From contig NZ_CP015283.1 of NCBI RefSeq assembly GCF_002094975.1, positions 186,001 through 250,000 of the forward strand: a stretch of DNA of 64,000 nucleotides, written 5' to 3'. Shown here in pieces: positions 15,391 through 22,208 of this stretch; position 1 is the stretch's first letter; the number at the start of each line of letters is the position of its first letter. This DNA comes from Streptococcus salivarius. Its GTDB lineage: Bacteria > Bacillota > Bacilli > Lactobacillales > Streptococcaceae. A program made the position numbers and the translations under genes. The notes under the pieces are model-generated. The model was not told where the DNA came from. It made no database searches and was given only the letters and a program-made list of their open reading frames with translations.

Positions 15391-17658
15391 ATGAAATTTA
15401 ATCAGTTTAGTTACATCCCAGTAAGTCCTGAAATGGCTTGTCAGGAACTCCATTCTCTGGGCTTTGAAGTCTCTCTAGATGCCAGTGCCAAAGCTAATTT
15501 TGAGGCTTTTGTTCGCAAGCACTTCCTTTTCTTTGAAGATACTGATTTAGCTTTGAAAAATTGGATTGCTGATACAGAGACTGATCTCCTAACATTCTTC
15601 CAATCAGACCGTCCTTTGACTGCTGACGTCTTTGGTTTAGTGGCTCTTCAAATGCTAGGATTTGTCCCTAATGTAGACTTTACAGATAGTATTGCTTTCC
15701 TAGAGGAAATGGCTTTCCCAATTACTTTTGATGGTAGCCTTAATAACCTCCATCAATTGCTAGCAACACGCACACAGTCTGGCAATACCTTAATTGATCA
15801 GTTAGTAGCTCAGGATTTGATTCCTGTAAGTAATAACTACGTCTTCTTTAATGGTAAGAGCTTGGCAACATTTGACACTAATCAGCTTCACCGTGAGGTG
15901 GTTTATGTCGAAACACCTGTAGATACCGATAAAGATGGGCAGTTAGACTTGGTCAAGGTGACTATCTTACGTCCTGATGTGGACTTCCCGGTTCCAGCCA
16001 TGATGACCGCAAGCCCTTATCAACAAGGGACTAACGAGCCTGCTTCAGATAAGCTTACCCACAAGATGGAGGGAGATTTGCTCGTCAAACCAGCAGGTGA
16101 AATCTCCCTTAGCCAACCAGAAATCAAGACACCAGAGGCAGACCTTACGCCTATCAATCCTGTCACAAAGGCTCAGGAGCGTTTTGCTCACACAGATACC
16201 TACACGCTTAACGATTACATGTTGGCTCGTGGTGTGGCTTCTATCTATGTATCGGGTGTCGGTACTTTCAATTCTGAAGGCTTCATGACCTCTGGAGACT
16301 ATCAACAAGTTCTGGCCTATAAAGCTGTCATTGACTGGCTCAATGGTCGTGCACGCGCCTTTACTAGTCGTAGTAGACAGCATACCATCACTGCAGATTG
16401 GGCATCTGGTAAGGTGACTACTACCGGACTTTCATACTTAGGTACCATGTCCAACGCCCTTGCTACAACTGGTGTTGACGGTTTGGAAATGGTTATCGCT
16501 GAAGCAGGTATTTCTTCTTGGTACGACTACTATCGTGAAAATGGACTCCTCGTCAGTCCTGGAGGATACCCTGGTGAAGATCTCGACACTTTGACTGAAT
16601 TTACCTATTCTCGTGCCCTATTAGCTGGAGAATACCTACGCCACCAAAAAGACTACCAAGCCTACCTCAAAGAGCTAAGCACAGCCATTGATCGTAAGCA
16701 CGGAGACTATAGCCAGTTCTGGCATAACCGTAACTATGTGCAGTTCGCAGATCGTGTTAAAGCTACTGTTGTCTTTACACATGGTAGCCAAGACTGGAAC
16801 GTCAAACCGATTAACGTCTATCAAATGTTCAGAGCCCTTCCTGACACTCTTGAAAAACACCTCTTCTTCCACAATGGTGCCCACGTTTACATGAATGCTT
16901 GGCAGTCTATTGACTTCCGAGAAAGCATGAACGCCTTGATTTGTCAGAAACTCCTTGGTTTGGAGAATGGCTACACACTGCCTACTGTTATCTGGCAAAA
17001 CAACCAGTCTGAACAGACCTGGGAAGTTCTCGATAACTTTGGACACGACAATGGTAAAAACATTCAGCTTGGTGAGGCTGAAGCTAGTATCGCTAACCAT
17101 TATGAAGAGGAAACCTTCACCAAATATGGTAAAGCTTACCAAAGCTTCAAGGATGACCTCTTTGCAGACAAAGCCAATGCCATTACCTTGGACTTTGAAC
17201 TGGACCAAGATATCCAGATTAATGGTCGTGTCCACCTAGAGCTCAAGGTTAAGTCTAATACAAACCGTGGTCTCATTTCGGCCCAAGTTCTAGAAATGGG
17301 TGACAAGAAGTATCTCGCACCTATTCCCGCACTCAAACGCATGAATTTAGATAATGGCCGTCTCTTCAAGGAAGAAGCCTTACGTGAATTGCCATTCAAG
17401 CAGGCAAAATACCGTGTCATTACCAAAGGACACCTTAACCTGCAAAATCGCAAGAACCTCCTTAGCATTGAGAATGTCACTCCAAATGAATGGATGACTA
17501 TCGGTTTGGACTTGCAACCAACCATCTACAAACTCAACAAGGGTGACAAACTCCGACTCGTTCTCTATACCACAGACTTTGAGCACACTATTCGTGATAA
17601 TAGCAACTATGAATTGACTGTGGACCTAAGCCAAAGTCAGATGACATTGCCTTATTAA
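15391..17658 (+). CDS. pepX: Xaa-Pro dipeptidyl-peptidase
   Basis: A 755-residue serine peptidase (family S15) that removes N-terminal X-Pro dipeptides from peptides, important for using casein-derived and other proline-rich peptides. The catalytic triad is visible: Ser348 in GLSYLGT, Asp468 in GSQDWN and His498 in NGAHVYMN. The N-terminal helical domain, alpha/beta-hydrolase core and C-terminal beta domain have normal proportions. Ribosome site GAGG lies nine bases before the ATG. Cytoplasmic, no signal peptide. Monocistronic with its own terminator. Confidence 0.98.
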   Translation: MKFNQFSYIPVSPEMACQELHSLGFEVSLDASAKANFEAFVRKHFLFFEDTDLALKNWIADTETDLLTFFQSDRPLTADVFGLVALQMLGFVPNVDFTDSIAFLEEMAFPITFDGSLNNLHQLLATRTQSGNTLIDQLVAQDLIPVSNNYVFFNGKSLATFDTNQLHREVVYVETPVDTDKDGQLDLVKVTILRPDVDFPVPAMMTASPYQQGTNEPASDKLTHKMEGDLLVKPAGEISLSQPEIKTPEADLTPINPVTKAQERFAHTDTYTLNDYMLARGVASIYVSGVGTFNSEGFMTSGDYQQVLAYKAVIDWLNGRARAFTSRSRQHTITADWASGKVTTTGLSYLGTMSNALATTGVDGLEMVIAEAGISSWYDYYRENGLLVSPGGYPGEDLDTLTEFTYSRALLAGEYLRHQKDYQAYLKELSTAIDRKHGDYSQFWHNRNYVQFADRVKATVVFTHGSQDWNVKPINVYQMFRALPDTLEKHLFFHNGAHVYMNAWQSIDFRESMNALICQKLLGLENGYTLPTVIWQNNQSEQTWEVLDNFGHDNGKNIQLGEAEASIANHYEEETFTKYGKAYQSFKDDLFADKANAITLDFELDQDIQINGRVHLELKVKSNTNRGLISAQVLEMGDKKYLAPIPALKRMNLDNGRLFKEEALRELPFKQAKYRVITKGHLNLQNRKNLLSIENVTPNEWMTIGLDLQPTIYKLNKGDKLRLVLYTTDFEHTIRDNSNYELTVDLSQSQMTLPY

Positions 17659-17667
17659 CTTTTTATC

Positions 17668-17711
17668 ACAAAAAATCCCATAGGATAATGACTCCCATGG
17701 GATTTTTTGAT
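17668..17711. terminator. pepX terminator
   Basis: Stem AAAATCCCAT with its complement, T-run after the second arm; A-run before the first, so it may also stop minus-strand transcripts from the island. Confidence 0.85.
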
Positions 17712-17738
17712 TGTGTAGAAATAAACAAGATTTAGACT

Positions 17739-18119
17739 TCAATTTTTACGATTGATTTTAATATTATTTAAACAAATGATATATCCAAGACAATGGAATA
17801 ATACAAAGATATGCCAGTAAAAATAGAGCATAAAGCTATCAGATTTGATTATCGAATAAAAAAGAAAAATTGCAACTAATAAAATAGAGAACCACAGCGT
17901 CTTCTTAACGAATAAAAAGTATTGATGCCATATCTCTTTATCACCCAAAGTAACTTTAGATTTTTTACTTAGGAAAAGATGCATCAAGATCTCTACTAGA
18001 CTGCTAAGTACTGTTAAAACCAGAATCTTACTTAGAGGAATACCTAAAAAGAATCCCATCCACTCAATAAGCAATTGGGACAAAACAATGGCCGTAAGGG
18101 CACGTAGATTTTTTGACAT
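17739..18119 (-). CDS. Small four-helix membrane protein at the edge of the bacteriocin island
   Basis: A 126-residue hydrophobic protein with helices at roughly 8-28, 30-48, 72-92 and 96-115 and a basic end (NNIKINRKN). I do not recognise a family. It follows a frameshifted membrane-protein gene and precedes the pepX terminator on the opposite strand, the last gene of the minus-strand island. Position suggests an immunity or accessory role, which is inference only. Confidence 0.6.
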   Translation of the reverse strand: MSKNLRALTAIVLSQLLIEWMGFFLGIPLSKILVLTVLSSLVEILMHLFLSKKSKVTLGDKEIWHQYFLFVKKTLWFSILLVAIFLFYSIIKSDSFMLYFYWHIFVLFHCLGYIICLNNIKINRKN

Positions 18120-18243
18120 AAAACTTAAACCTCACACTTCTCTCAAACAGAAAGTTTTTACAATACCTAGAAAGTTACCAAAGCATAGATAAGCACTTAC
18201 AGCCTCGCTATCTTTATAAGCACGTCTATCATAAACTGCGATT

Positions 18244-18659
18244 CTAACCTCGTTCACTTTGTTTAATGATTTTAAGCACTCTAGGTGTCAGAAAAGCTAG
18301 TAAACAAATATCCAAAACAATCACAACAATAATGATTAGGCACCATTCGGCATCTCTCACCGTCAGCAAACGATAAATACCAGCTAAAATAATAGCCAAA
18401 TGTGCCAAGCCCATGCCAGCGTAAATTTGTTTAAGAGTAAACTGTCGTTCTTCAAGTGGACGACGGTCAAGCTCTCGCTTAATCAACAATGGCAACACAA
18501 GCAAAAGATTGATAGCAATGCCAGAGGCAGCCAAAATAAGAAAGAAGAACCATTATATAATAATTCTAAACCAATATTTCCACATATCAAACCAAAGGCA
18601 ACAACCATGAGTCGTAAATAAAGTAACGTTCCTGAACGAAGTCGGTTAAGATAAGGCAT
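18244..18659 (-). pseudogene. Membrane protein gene broken by a frameshift
   Basis: Starting at 18659, with the good ribosome site AAAGGAG just upstream, a frame encodes MPYLNRLRSGTLLYLRLMVV and continues to about GLELLYNGS. The hydrophobic coding then continues in another frame (FLILAASGIAINLLLVLPLL and onward) to 18244. Joined, the two give a plausible four-helix protein of about 138 residues; separately each is incomplete. The shift lies near 18535-18555, in an A/G-rich slippery stretch (AAGAAAGAAG on the plus strand). The C-terminal 96 residues also form an open frame with a possible internal start, but no good ribosome site. A sequencing indel cannot be excluded. Confidence 0.6.
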
Positions 18660-18825
18660 CGCACTCTCCTTTCATCACAATCACTTGTCCGCTTGGCATA
18701 ATCATAACTAGAACTTAAGGGTCTTTCTCTGCTCCTCAACAGGTTGGAAAAGAACCTTTTTGCCCCATCTTCCTTTTCTCAATGGACAACTCAACCTTAA
18801 AACCAAGAAATCCTCCCTAATGACA

Positions 18826-19122
18826 TCAATAGCCATAACGAATCGCTAGCAATTTTCGCAACTCTGCCATTCGCTCCTCGATAAAGGGAGACAAGGTTAG
18901 CTGGTCTTTTCTGACCACTTCGGATATTTCCAGTGACATCCTGCTTAAGATATAGGGAGTGGCTGAACGAGAGTCTGCAAGTTCCGTTCGGTAGGAGTGC
19001 AGGACCTGCTTCAAATCAGCATAATCTGGCTTATCTCCAATAGTTTCAATTACTTCATCGATGATAGCTACTGCTTGTTCTCGTCTCTCTTTGCCTCCTG
19101 CAAACCATTTAAGTCCTGTCAT
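18826..19122 (-). CDS. Bacteriocin immunity protein (enterocin-A immunity type)
   Basis: A 98-residue soluble helical protein. The start at 19122 is chosen because GGAGG lies eight bases upstream; the longer frame to 19164 has no ribosome site. It begins MTGLKWFAGGKERREQAVAI and continues with charged amphipathic helices, consistent with the four-helix-bundle immunity proteins that guard producers of class II bacteriocins from the inside of the membrane. No partner bacteriocin is adjacent; the nearest precursors are 2 kb away, so it may protect against external or lost peptides. Family call is from overall pattern. Confidence 0.72.
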   Translation of the reverse strand: MTGLKWFAGGKERREQAVAIIDEVIETIGDKPDYADLKQVLHSYRTELADSRSATPYILSRMSLEISEVVRKDQLTLSPFIEERMAELRKLLAIRYGY

Positions 19123-19160
19123 TAAGAAAACCTCCTTATTTCTTTCAACTAATTTTTCAA

Positions 19161-19367
19161 TCACATCTTTAGTATAGCACCCTGATAATCATTTAAAAGC
19201 CAGCGTCCCAAAAAGTGGCTATATGTCCTAAATGGCAGCCAAATCCAAATTGGATGCTGACTAGATAGAGCATTTAAAGCTATATTCCCATTGACTACTC
19301 CTAGGATTGCTGATACGACACGTAAAGAACGTAACACAGCAGAACTAAATTTTTGTAATATCACCAT
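19161..19367 (-). CDS. Short membrane protein, apparently a truncated relative of the 20425-20826 protein
   Basis: A 68-residue frame starting MVILQKFSSAVLRSLRVVSA. Its first 40 residues line up with the N-terminus of the four-helix protein at 20425-20826 (VSSRVLRFSRVVTAVLAVF), including the S-VLR-RVV-A pattern and a later W-L motif (WIWL against IWLAV). The similarity stops and the protein ends after one or two helices. It may be a decayed immunity gene or a short independent one. AAAAAGGAG precedes the start. Confidence 0.5.
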   Translation of the reverse strand: MVILQKFSSAVLRSLRVVSAILGVVNGNIALNALSSQHPIWIWLPFRTYSHFLGRWLLNDYQGAILKM

Positions 19368-19505
19368 TTTAACTCCTTTTTTACTAGGACTATTTAAACA
19401 AATTATAAGGTATTATCATAGAAATGATTGGCTATTATTTCTGAATCTAGAATAGCTAAAACCTCGTAAATATCACATTAATCGTGACAGATTAGAGTAA
19501 CGACA

Positions 19506-19697
19506 TCACTTCTCATTTCTACAAATCAGCTGACTAAGATCATCAGAGAGCGATGAAGAAACATAAAGTGACAAGGTATAAAATAAAAATGTTCTTTCTT
19601 GATGCCAGAAAAATGTTATCACACATTGAATACAGACAGCCAAAATAACTTGCACGATAAATTTAATATATTTTCTAGAAATAACAAATTGTTCCAA
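19506..19697 (-). CDS. Small two-helix membrane protein, probable TTG start
   Basis: The open frame extends to an ATG at 19715, but the only strong ribosome site (AAAGGAGG) lies inside its codons 2-4, seven bases before a TTG at 19697. I therefore place the start at that TTG, giving 63 residues beginning with LEQFVISRKYIKFIV in the frame. Two hydrophobic segments (about residues 9-30 and 36-50) are followed by a charged C-terminus. A TATAAT box lies about 130 bases upstream. Likely an accessory or immunity gene of the island; function unknown. Confidence 0.5.
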   Translation of the reverse strand: MEQFVISRKYIKFIVQVILAVCIQCVITFFWHQERTFLFYTLSLYVSSSLSDDLSQLICRNEK

Positions 19698-19973
19698 TAG
19701 TAATCCTCCTTTCATGACATTTTTTGAAGACCCAGACCCTGCAAGTTTTGTCTATACGATAGAAGAATATCCTTCAAACATTGGAAATTCACTCTAATTT
19801 TCACATGTTTCATTAATCACTTTCTTATTATAACACTTTTATGCAACGTAAATTGAATAATGTCACAAACGGTTACTATATTTTCTGAATGGTGGGGTTA
19901 GAGTGAGCTTTAGAGTCTTTTCCTCTCAAGATAGTGACAAAACACAAGTAATCGGATTATCTAGGACTCAACA

Positions 19974-20141
19974 TTATTTCTTAAATTGTGTCCATTTTTT
20001 AAAAAGCAGACTATAAAGAAGCAAGGTTAGCCCCAACAAGTTAATGGTATGGTGGACTACATCCAAACTTCTAAATAGATTAGCGAGGCCCATTCCGATG
20101 AGAATGGTAGCCAGTAAATACGGTTTTGAGTTTTTGAACAT
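19974..20141 (-). CDS. 55-residue two-helix membrane protein, candidate bacteriocin immunity (copy 1)
   Basis: Begins MFKNSKPYLLATILIGMGLA, with ribosome site AAGGAG eight bases upstream. It is clearly paralogous to the 55-residue protein at 21687-21854: same length, shared ANLFR, VHH and INL-GLTL blocks, and the same basic C-terminus. Two helices with a short turn (LFRSLDVVHHTIN) between. It is directly under a copy of the palindromic promoter module with no bacteriocin gene between promoter and start. I infer an immunity role from the position of its paralogue immediately after a bacteriocin gene. Confidence 0.7.
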   Translation of the reverse strand: MFKNSKPYLLATILIGMGLANLFRSLDVVHHTINLLGLTLLLYSLLFKKWTQFKK

Positions 20142-20191
20142 ACTTTTCTCCTTAAAGTGTTTTTAGCTTTCTGTGCAAAGCTATGATTTTT

Positions 20192-20240
20192 ATTATAGAT
20201 TGGAAGCCGATAAAAAAGTAGTGACATAAATGTCACTACT
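20192..20240 (-). promoter_or_regulatory. Palindromic bacteriocin promoter module, copy A
   Basis: Perfect palindrome at 20217-20240 (arms AGTAGTGACAT and complement, two-base centre), 19 bases, then the minus-strand -10 TATAAT at 20197-20192. Drives the 55-residue protein at 19974-20141. There is no proper -35, as expected of an activator-dependent promoter. The stop codon of the upstream 57-residue frame lies inside the palindrome. Confidence 0.75.
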
Positions 20241-20409
20241 TGTCTGACCTTATATCCTTGATAATCGTACACATAAGAAAGAGAAAAAGACATAACCCAA
20301 TAATATTTAGGCATTGAAGTCCAAAATTCAGTTTTTCTCCCAAGTTATGTAAGGCAACAAGGATGAAGCCCATAGACATCATTAGAGATACTAGGTGTTT
20401 TTTAGTCAT
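20236..20409 (-). CDS. 57-residue two-helix membrane protein
   Basis: Begins MTKKHLVSLMMSMGFILVAL; AAAGG lies 11-12 bases before the ATG. Two hydrophobic segments (about residues 7-21 and 32-50) flank HNLGEKLNFG, and the end is charged (KDIRSDK). Same topology as the 55-residue proteins, but only weakly alike in sequence. It starts 15 bases after the four-helix protein gene at 20425 and is probably co-transcribed. Its TAG stop falls within palindrome copy A. Confidence 0.6.
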   Translation of the reverse strand: MTKKHLVSLMMSMGFILVALHNLGEKLNFGLQCLNIIGLCLFLFLMCTIIKDIRSDK

Positions 20410-20424
20410 GATTATAGATACCTT

Positions 20425-20826
20425 TTATCTTTTAAAATATTTTTTGACTTGCAAGTAAGCTAGAAAATCACAGAGGATTAACAAAAGCATTAATACGGCT
20501 AGTACTATACGGTCTGTGGTATCACTGAATGTAAGTAATGTGTAAAACTCTACACAAAGCACTAGAAATGAGATGACCAGAAAGACAATGAAGGACTGCC
20601 GTATTGTTAACGGATTCACTGAATCTGGACGCTTCTTAAGAATATGGTAGAGCAGCCCATTTACAAAAATGACTACTAAAGCTAGTGCTCCGACTGCTAA
20701 CCAAATCTCTGGAGAGGTCTTGCTTTTGTAGAGAGAAATACTGGTACTTATAAGGAAAACTGCCAGTACAGCAGTGACGACCCTAGAAAATCGCAATACT
20801 CTCGAACTAACATTCTTTAACTTCAT
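20425..20826 (-). CDS. Four-helix membrane protein of the bacteriocin island
   Basis: A 133-residue protein with helices at about 12-30, 40-60, 76-95 and 102-122, a basic N-terminus (MKLKNVSSRVLRFSRVV) and a basic C-terminus (QVKKYFKR). It shares its N-terminal region with the shorter protein at 19161-19367. I do not recognise a named family. The setting, downstream of a two-peptide bacteriocin and its small partner, suggests an immunity or accessory role. Confidence 0.62.
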   Translation of the reverse strand: MKLKNVSSRVLRFSRVVTAVLAVFLISTSISLYKSKTSPEIWLAVGALALVVIFVNGLLYHILKKRPDSVNPLTIRQSFIVFLVISFLVLCVEFYTLLTFSDTTDRIVLAVLMLLLILCDFLAYLQVKKYFKR

Positions 20827-20951
20827 GATAAAACACCTAAATTATGAATAACCTCAGTCAGTCTTGTAAACTGAATAAGCTATTACATTAAACTCTATTC
20901 CTTTCTGTATTTTTTTATACTGCTGTAAGATCTCAAAAAAGACCTTAGCGA

Positions 20952-21122
20952 TTACATTCTACTGGAGATGTAATACAGTAGCGTCATTAGTACTGATACT
21001 TTAAATAGGCGAATATACATATCTTTGTTTTTTCTATTACTAAGATATGCAATCAAATATAATATAATCTCCGCTATTATCAGCAAGAATAATTTTACTT
21101 CGGGAACATCAAAAATAAGCAT
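20952..21122 (-). CDS. 56-residue membrane protein overlapping the second bacteriocin peptide gene
   Basis: I take the ATG at 21122, which overlaps the end of the bacteriocin gene at 21109 by 14 bases; the longer frame to 21143 begins deeper inside that gene. The product begins MLIFDVPEVKLFLLIIAEII and has two helices (about 9-27 and 38-52) with the basic turn SNRKNKDMYIR between. Placement directly after the two precursor genes is the usual spot for the dedicated immunity protein of a two-peptide bacteriocin. No strong ribosome site; coupling by overlap is likely. Confidence 0.6.
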   Translation of the reverse strand: MLIFDVPEVKLFLLIIAEIILYLIAYLSNRKNKDMYIRLFKVSVLMTLLYYISSRM

Positions 21123-21297
21123 TTGCAAGCCCCGAAGTAGCACATATCATAGTATAACCCCCTGCGGAAACAGGTCCTGCTGCCCATGCCATGAGCATAC
21201 CACCTAGACAGCCACCAATTACTGCTCCAACTTTCCCACCACCAGAAATAATTTCTAGCTCAGCATCGCACATCTTATTATACTTAGTCACATTCAT
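21109..21297 (-). CDS. Double-glycine bacteriocin precursor, second peptide of a two-peptide pair
   Basis: A 62-residue precursor. The leader (about 20 residues, starting MNVTKYNKMCDAELEIIS) ends in a GG cleavage site, leaving a mature peptide of about 42 residues that starts GKVGAVIGGCLGG and is rich in Gly and Ala, with two cysteines and GxxxG motifs. Ribosome site AGAGAGG lies just upstream, and the start is 12 bases after the stop of the first peptide gene. By analogy with thermophilin 13 and pneumococcal Blp pairs, both peptides insert together into target membranes. The leader differs from the other three precursors here. Confidence 0.85.
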   Translation of the reverse strand: MNVTKYNKMCDAELEIISGGGKVGAVIGGCLGGMLMAWAAGPVSAGGYTMICATSGLANAYF

Positions 21298-21309
21298 TTT
21301 TTAACCTCT

Positions 21310-21543
21310 CTAAAAGCTCGCTCCGATACATGCTAGCCCACCAGCAACTGCTCCAACATGTGCTCCTACAAATGCTCCTGGAAATGCTGTAACACCAAAT
21401 GCTGCCATACCACCTGTAAATCCAGCACCTGCGCCAGTTAAAGCTCCTCCAAAGATTAAATCTTTACATCTATTTCCACCTTCAACGTTTGCAAGTGCCT
21501 CAAGATCGAGTGTTTCAAAATTGTTCATTGTTTGTGTTATCAT
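21310..21543 (-). CDS. Double-glycine bacteriocin precursor, thermophilin-13 A-like peptide
   Basis: A 77-residue precursor with a 23-residue leader starting MITQTMNNFETLDLE and ending VEGG. The mature peptide of 54 residues carries the block PGAFVGAHVGAVAGG, which I recall as nearly identical to the core of thermophilin 13 peptide A, plus two cysteines and many GxxxG motifs. It is the first gene under promoter module B, with ribosome site GGAGG. Together with the next gene it should form a class IIb two-peptide bacteriocin. Export and leader removal need a peptidase-containing ABC transporter not present in the window. Confidence 0.9.
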   Translation of the reverse strand: MITQTMNNFETLDLEALANVEGGNRCKDLIFGGALTGAGAGFTGGMAAFGVTAFPGAFVGAHVGAVAGGLACIGASF

Positions 21544-21599
21544 TCTAACAACCTCCTAAAATATTATTTTTTAGCTTTTTTCTCTCAAGCTATGGTTTT

Positions 21600-21648
21600 A
21601 TTATAGGGTGGAAGACAACAAAAAAGTAGTGACATAAATGTCACCACT
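21600..21648 (-). promoter_or_regulatory. Palindromic bacteriocin promoter module, copy B
   Basis: Palindrome at 21625-21648 (one arm change, ACCACT for ACTACT), 19 bases, then minus-strand TATAAT at 21605-21600. Drives the two-peptide bacteriocin genes at 21543-21109. Confidence 0.78.
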
Positions 21649-21686
21649 CGATTTTGATTTTTAGGAACTCTACATTTCGAATACTT

Positions 21687-21854
21687 CTATTTTTTGAGTC
21701 GCTCCCATTTACTAAAAATCAAACTAAAAGTGATTAATGTTAACCCTACCAAATTAATGATATGATGAACAAAATCTAAATTTCTGAAAAGGTTAGCAAT
21801 GCCAAATCCTAAAAGGAAAATTGCTAGTAAATACATTTTTTTATCTTTAAGCAT
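21687..21854 (-). CDS. 55-residue two-helix membrane protein, candidate immunity protein (copy 2)
   Basis: Begins MLKDKKMYLLAIFLLGFGIA, with AGGTG before the ATG. Closely paralogous to the protein at 19974-20141 (same length; ANLFR, VHH, IINLVGLTL). It starts 15 bases after the stop of the bacteriocin gene at 21870, so the two form a two-gene unit under promoter module C. That pairing is the best evidence for an immunity role. It ends with the basic stretch KWERLKK on the cytoplasmic side. Confidence 0.72.
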   Translation of the reverse strand: MLKDKKMYLLAIFLLGFGIANLFRNLDFVHHIINLVGLTLITFSLIFSKWERLKK

Positions 21855-21869
21855 AGGATCACCTAAATA

Positions 21870-22049
21870 TTAGCAGAATGTAGCGTAACCAACTAAAGCT
21901 CCTCCCCAGTAACCTACTGGGCCTCCTGCTGATCCTACTAGAGCAGAGCCAATTGTGCCGGCATAACACTTAACCCATCCGCCACCTTCAACGTTTGCAA
22001 GTGTCTCGAGATTGAGTGTTTCAAAATTGTTCATTGTTTGTGTTGTCAT
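21870..22049 (-). CDS. Small double-glycine bacteriocin precursor
   Basis: A 59-residue precursor, short enough to be missed by common ORF cut-offs. The 23-residue leader (MTTQTMNNFETLNLETLANV, then EGG) is nearly identical to that of the 21310 peptide. The mature part has 36 residues, begins GWVKCYAGTIGSAL and ends YATFC, with two cysteines that could form a disulphide. Gly/Ala-rich with GxxxG patterns. Ribosome site GGAGG. It may act alone or as half of a two-peptide system; no second precursor follows, only the candidate immunity gene. Confidence 0.85.
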   Translation of the reverse strand: MTTQTMNNFETLNLETLANVEGGGWVKCYAGTIGSALVGSAGGPVGYWGGALVGYATFC

Positions 22050-22104
22050 TCTAACAACCTCCTAAAATATTATTTTTTAGCTTTTTCTCTCAAGCTATGG
22101 TTTT

Positions 22105-22153
22105 ATTATAGGTTGTAGGCCAACAAAAAAGTAGTGACATGTATGTCACCACT
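22105..22153 (-). promoter_or_regulatory. Palindromic bacteriocin promoter module, copy C
   Basis: Palindrome at 22130-22153, 19 bases, then minus-strand TATAAT at 22110-22105. Drives the 59-residue bacteriocin precursor and its small partner. Sequence from the palindrome through the ribosome site is almost the same as copy B, which points to a recent duplication. Confidence 0.78.
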
Positions 22154-22208
22154 CGATTTTGATTTTTAAGAAATCTTTTCGAATATAGAATCTATGCTCT
22201 AAACTATC

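Noticed and set aside
18661..18825. Short peptide frames between the immunity gene and the frameshifted gene
   Set aside because: Frames of 10-20 codons without hydrophobic, double-glycine or pheromone character and without ribosome sites; treated as plain intergenic DNA.
20057..20314. 85-codon open frame on the minus strand
   Set aside because: It spans the palindromic promoter A and overlaps two small genes with better ribosome sites and membrane-protein character (19974-20141 and 20236-20409).
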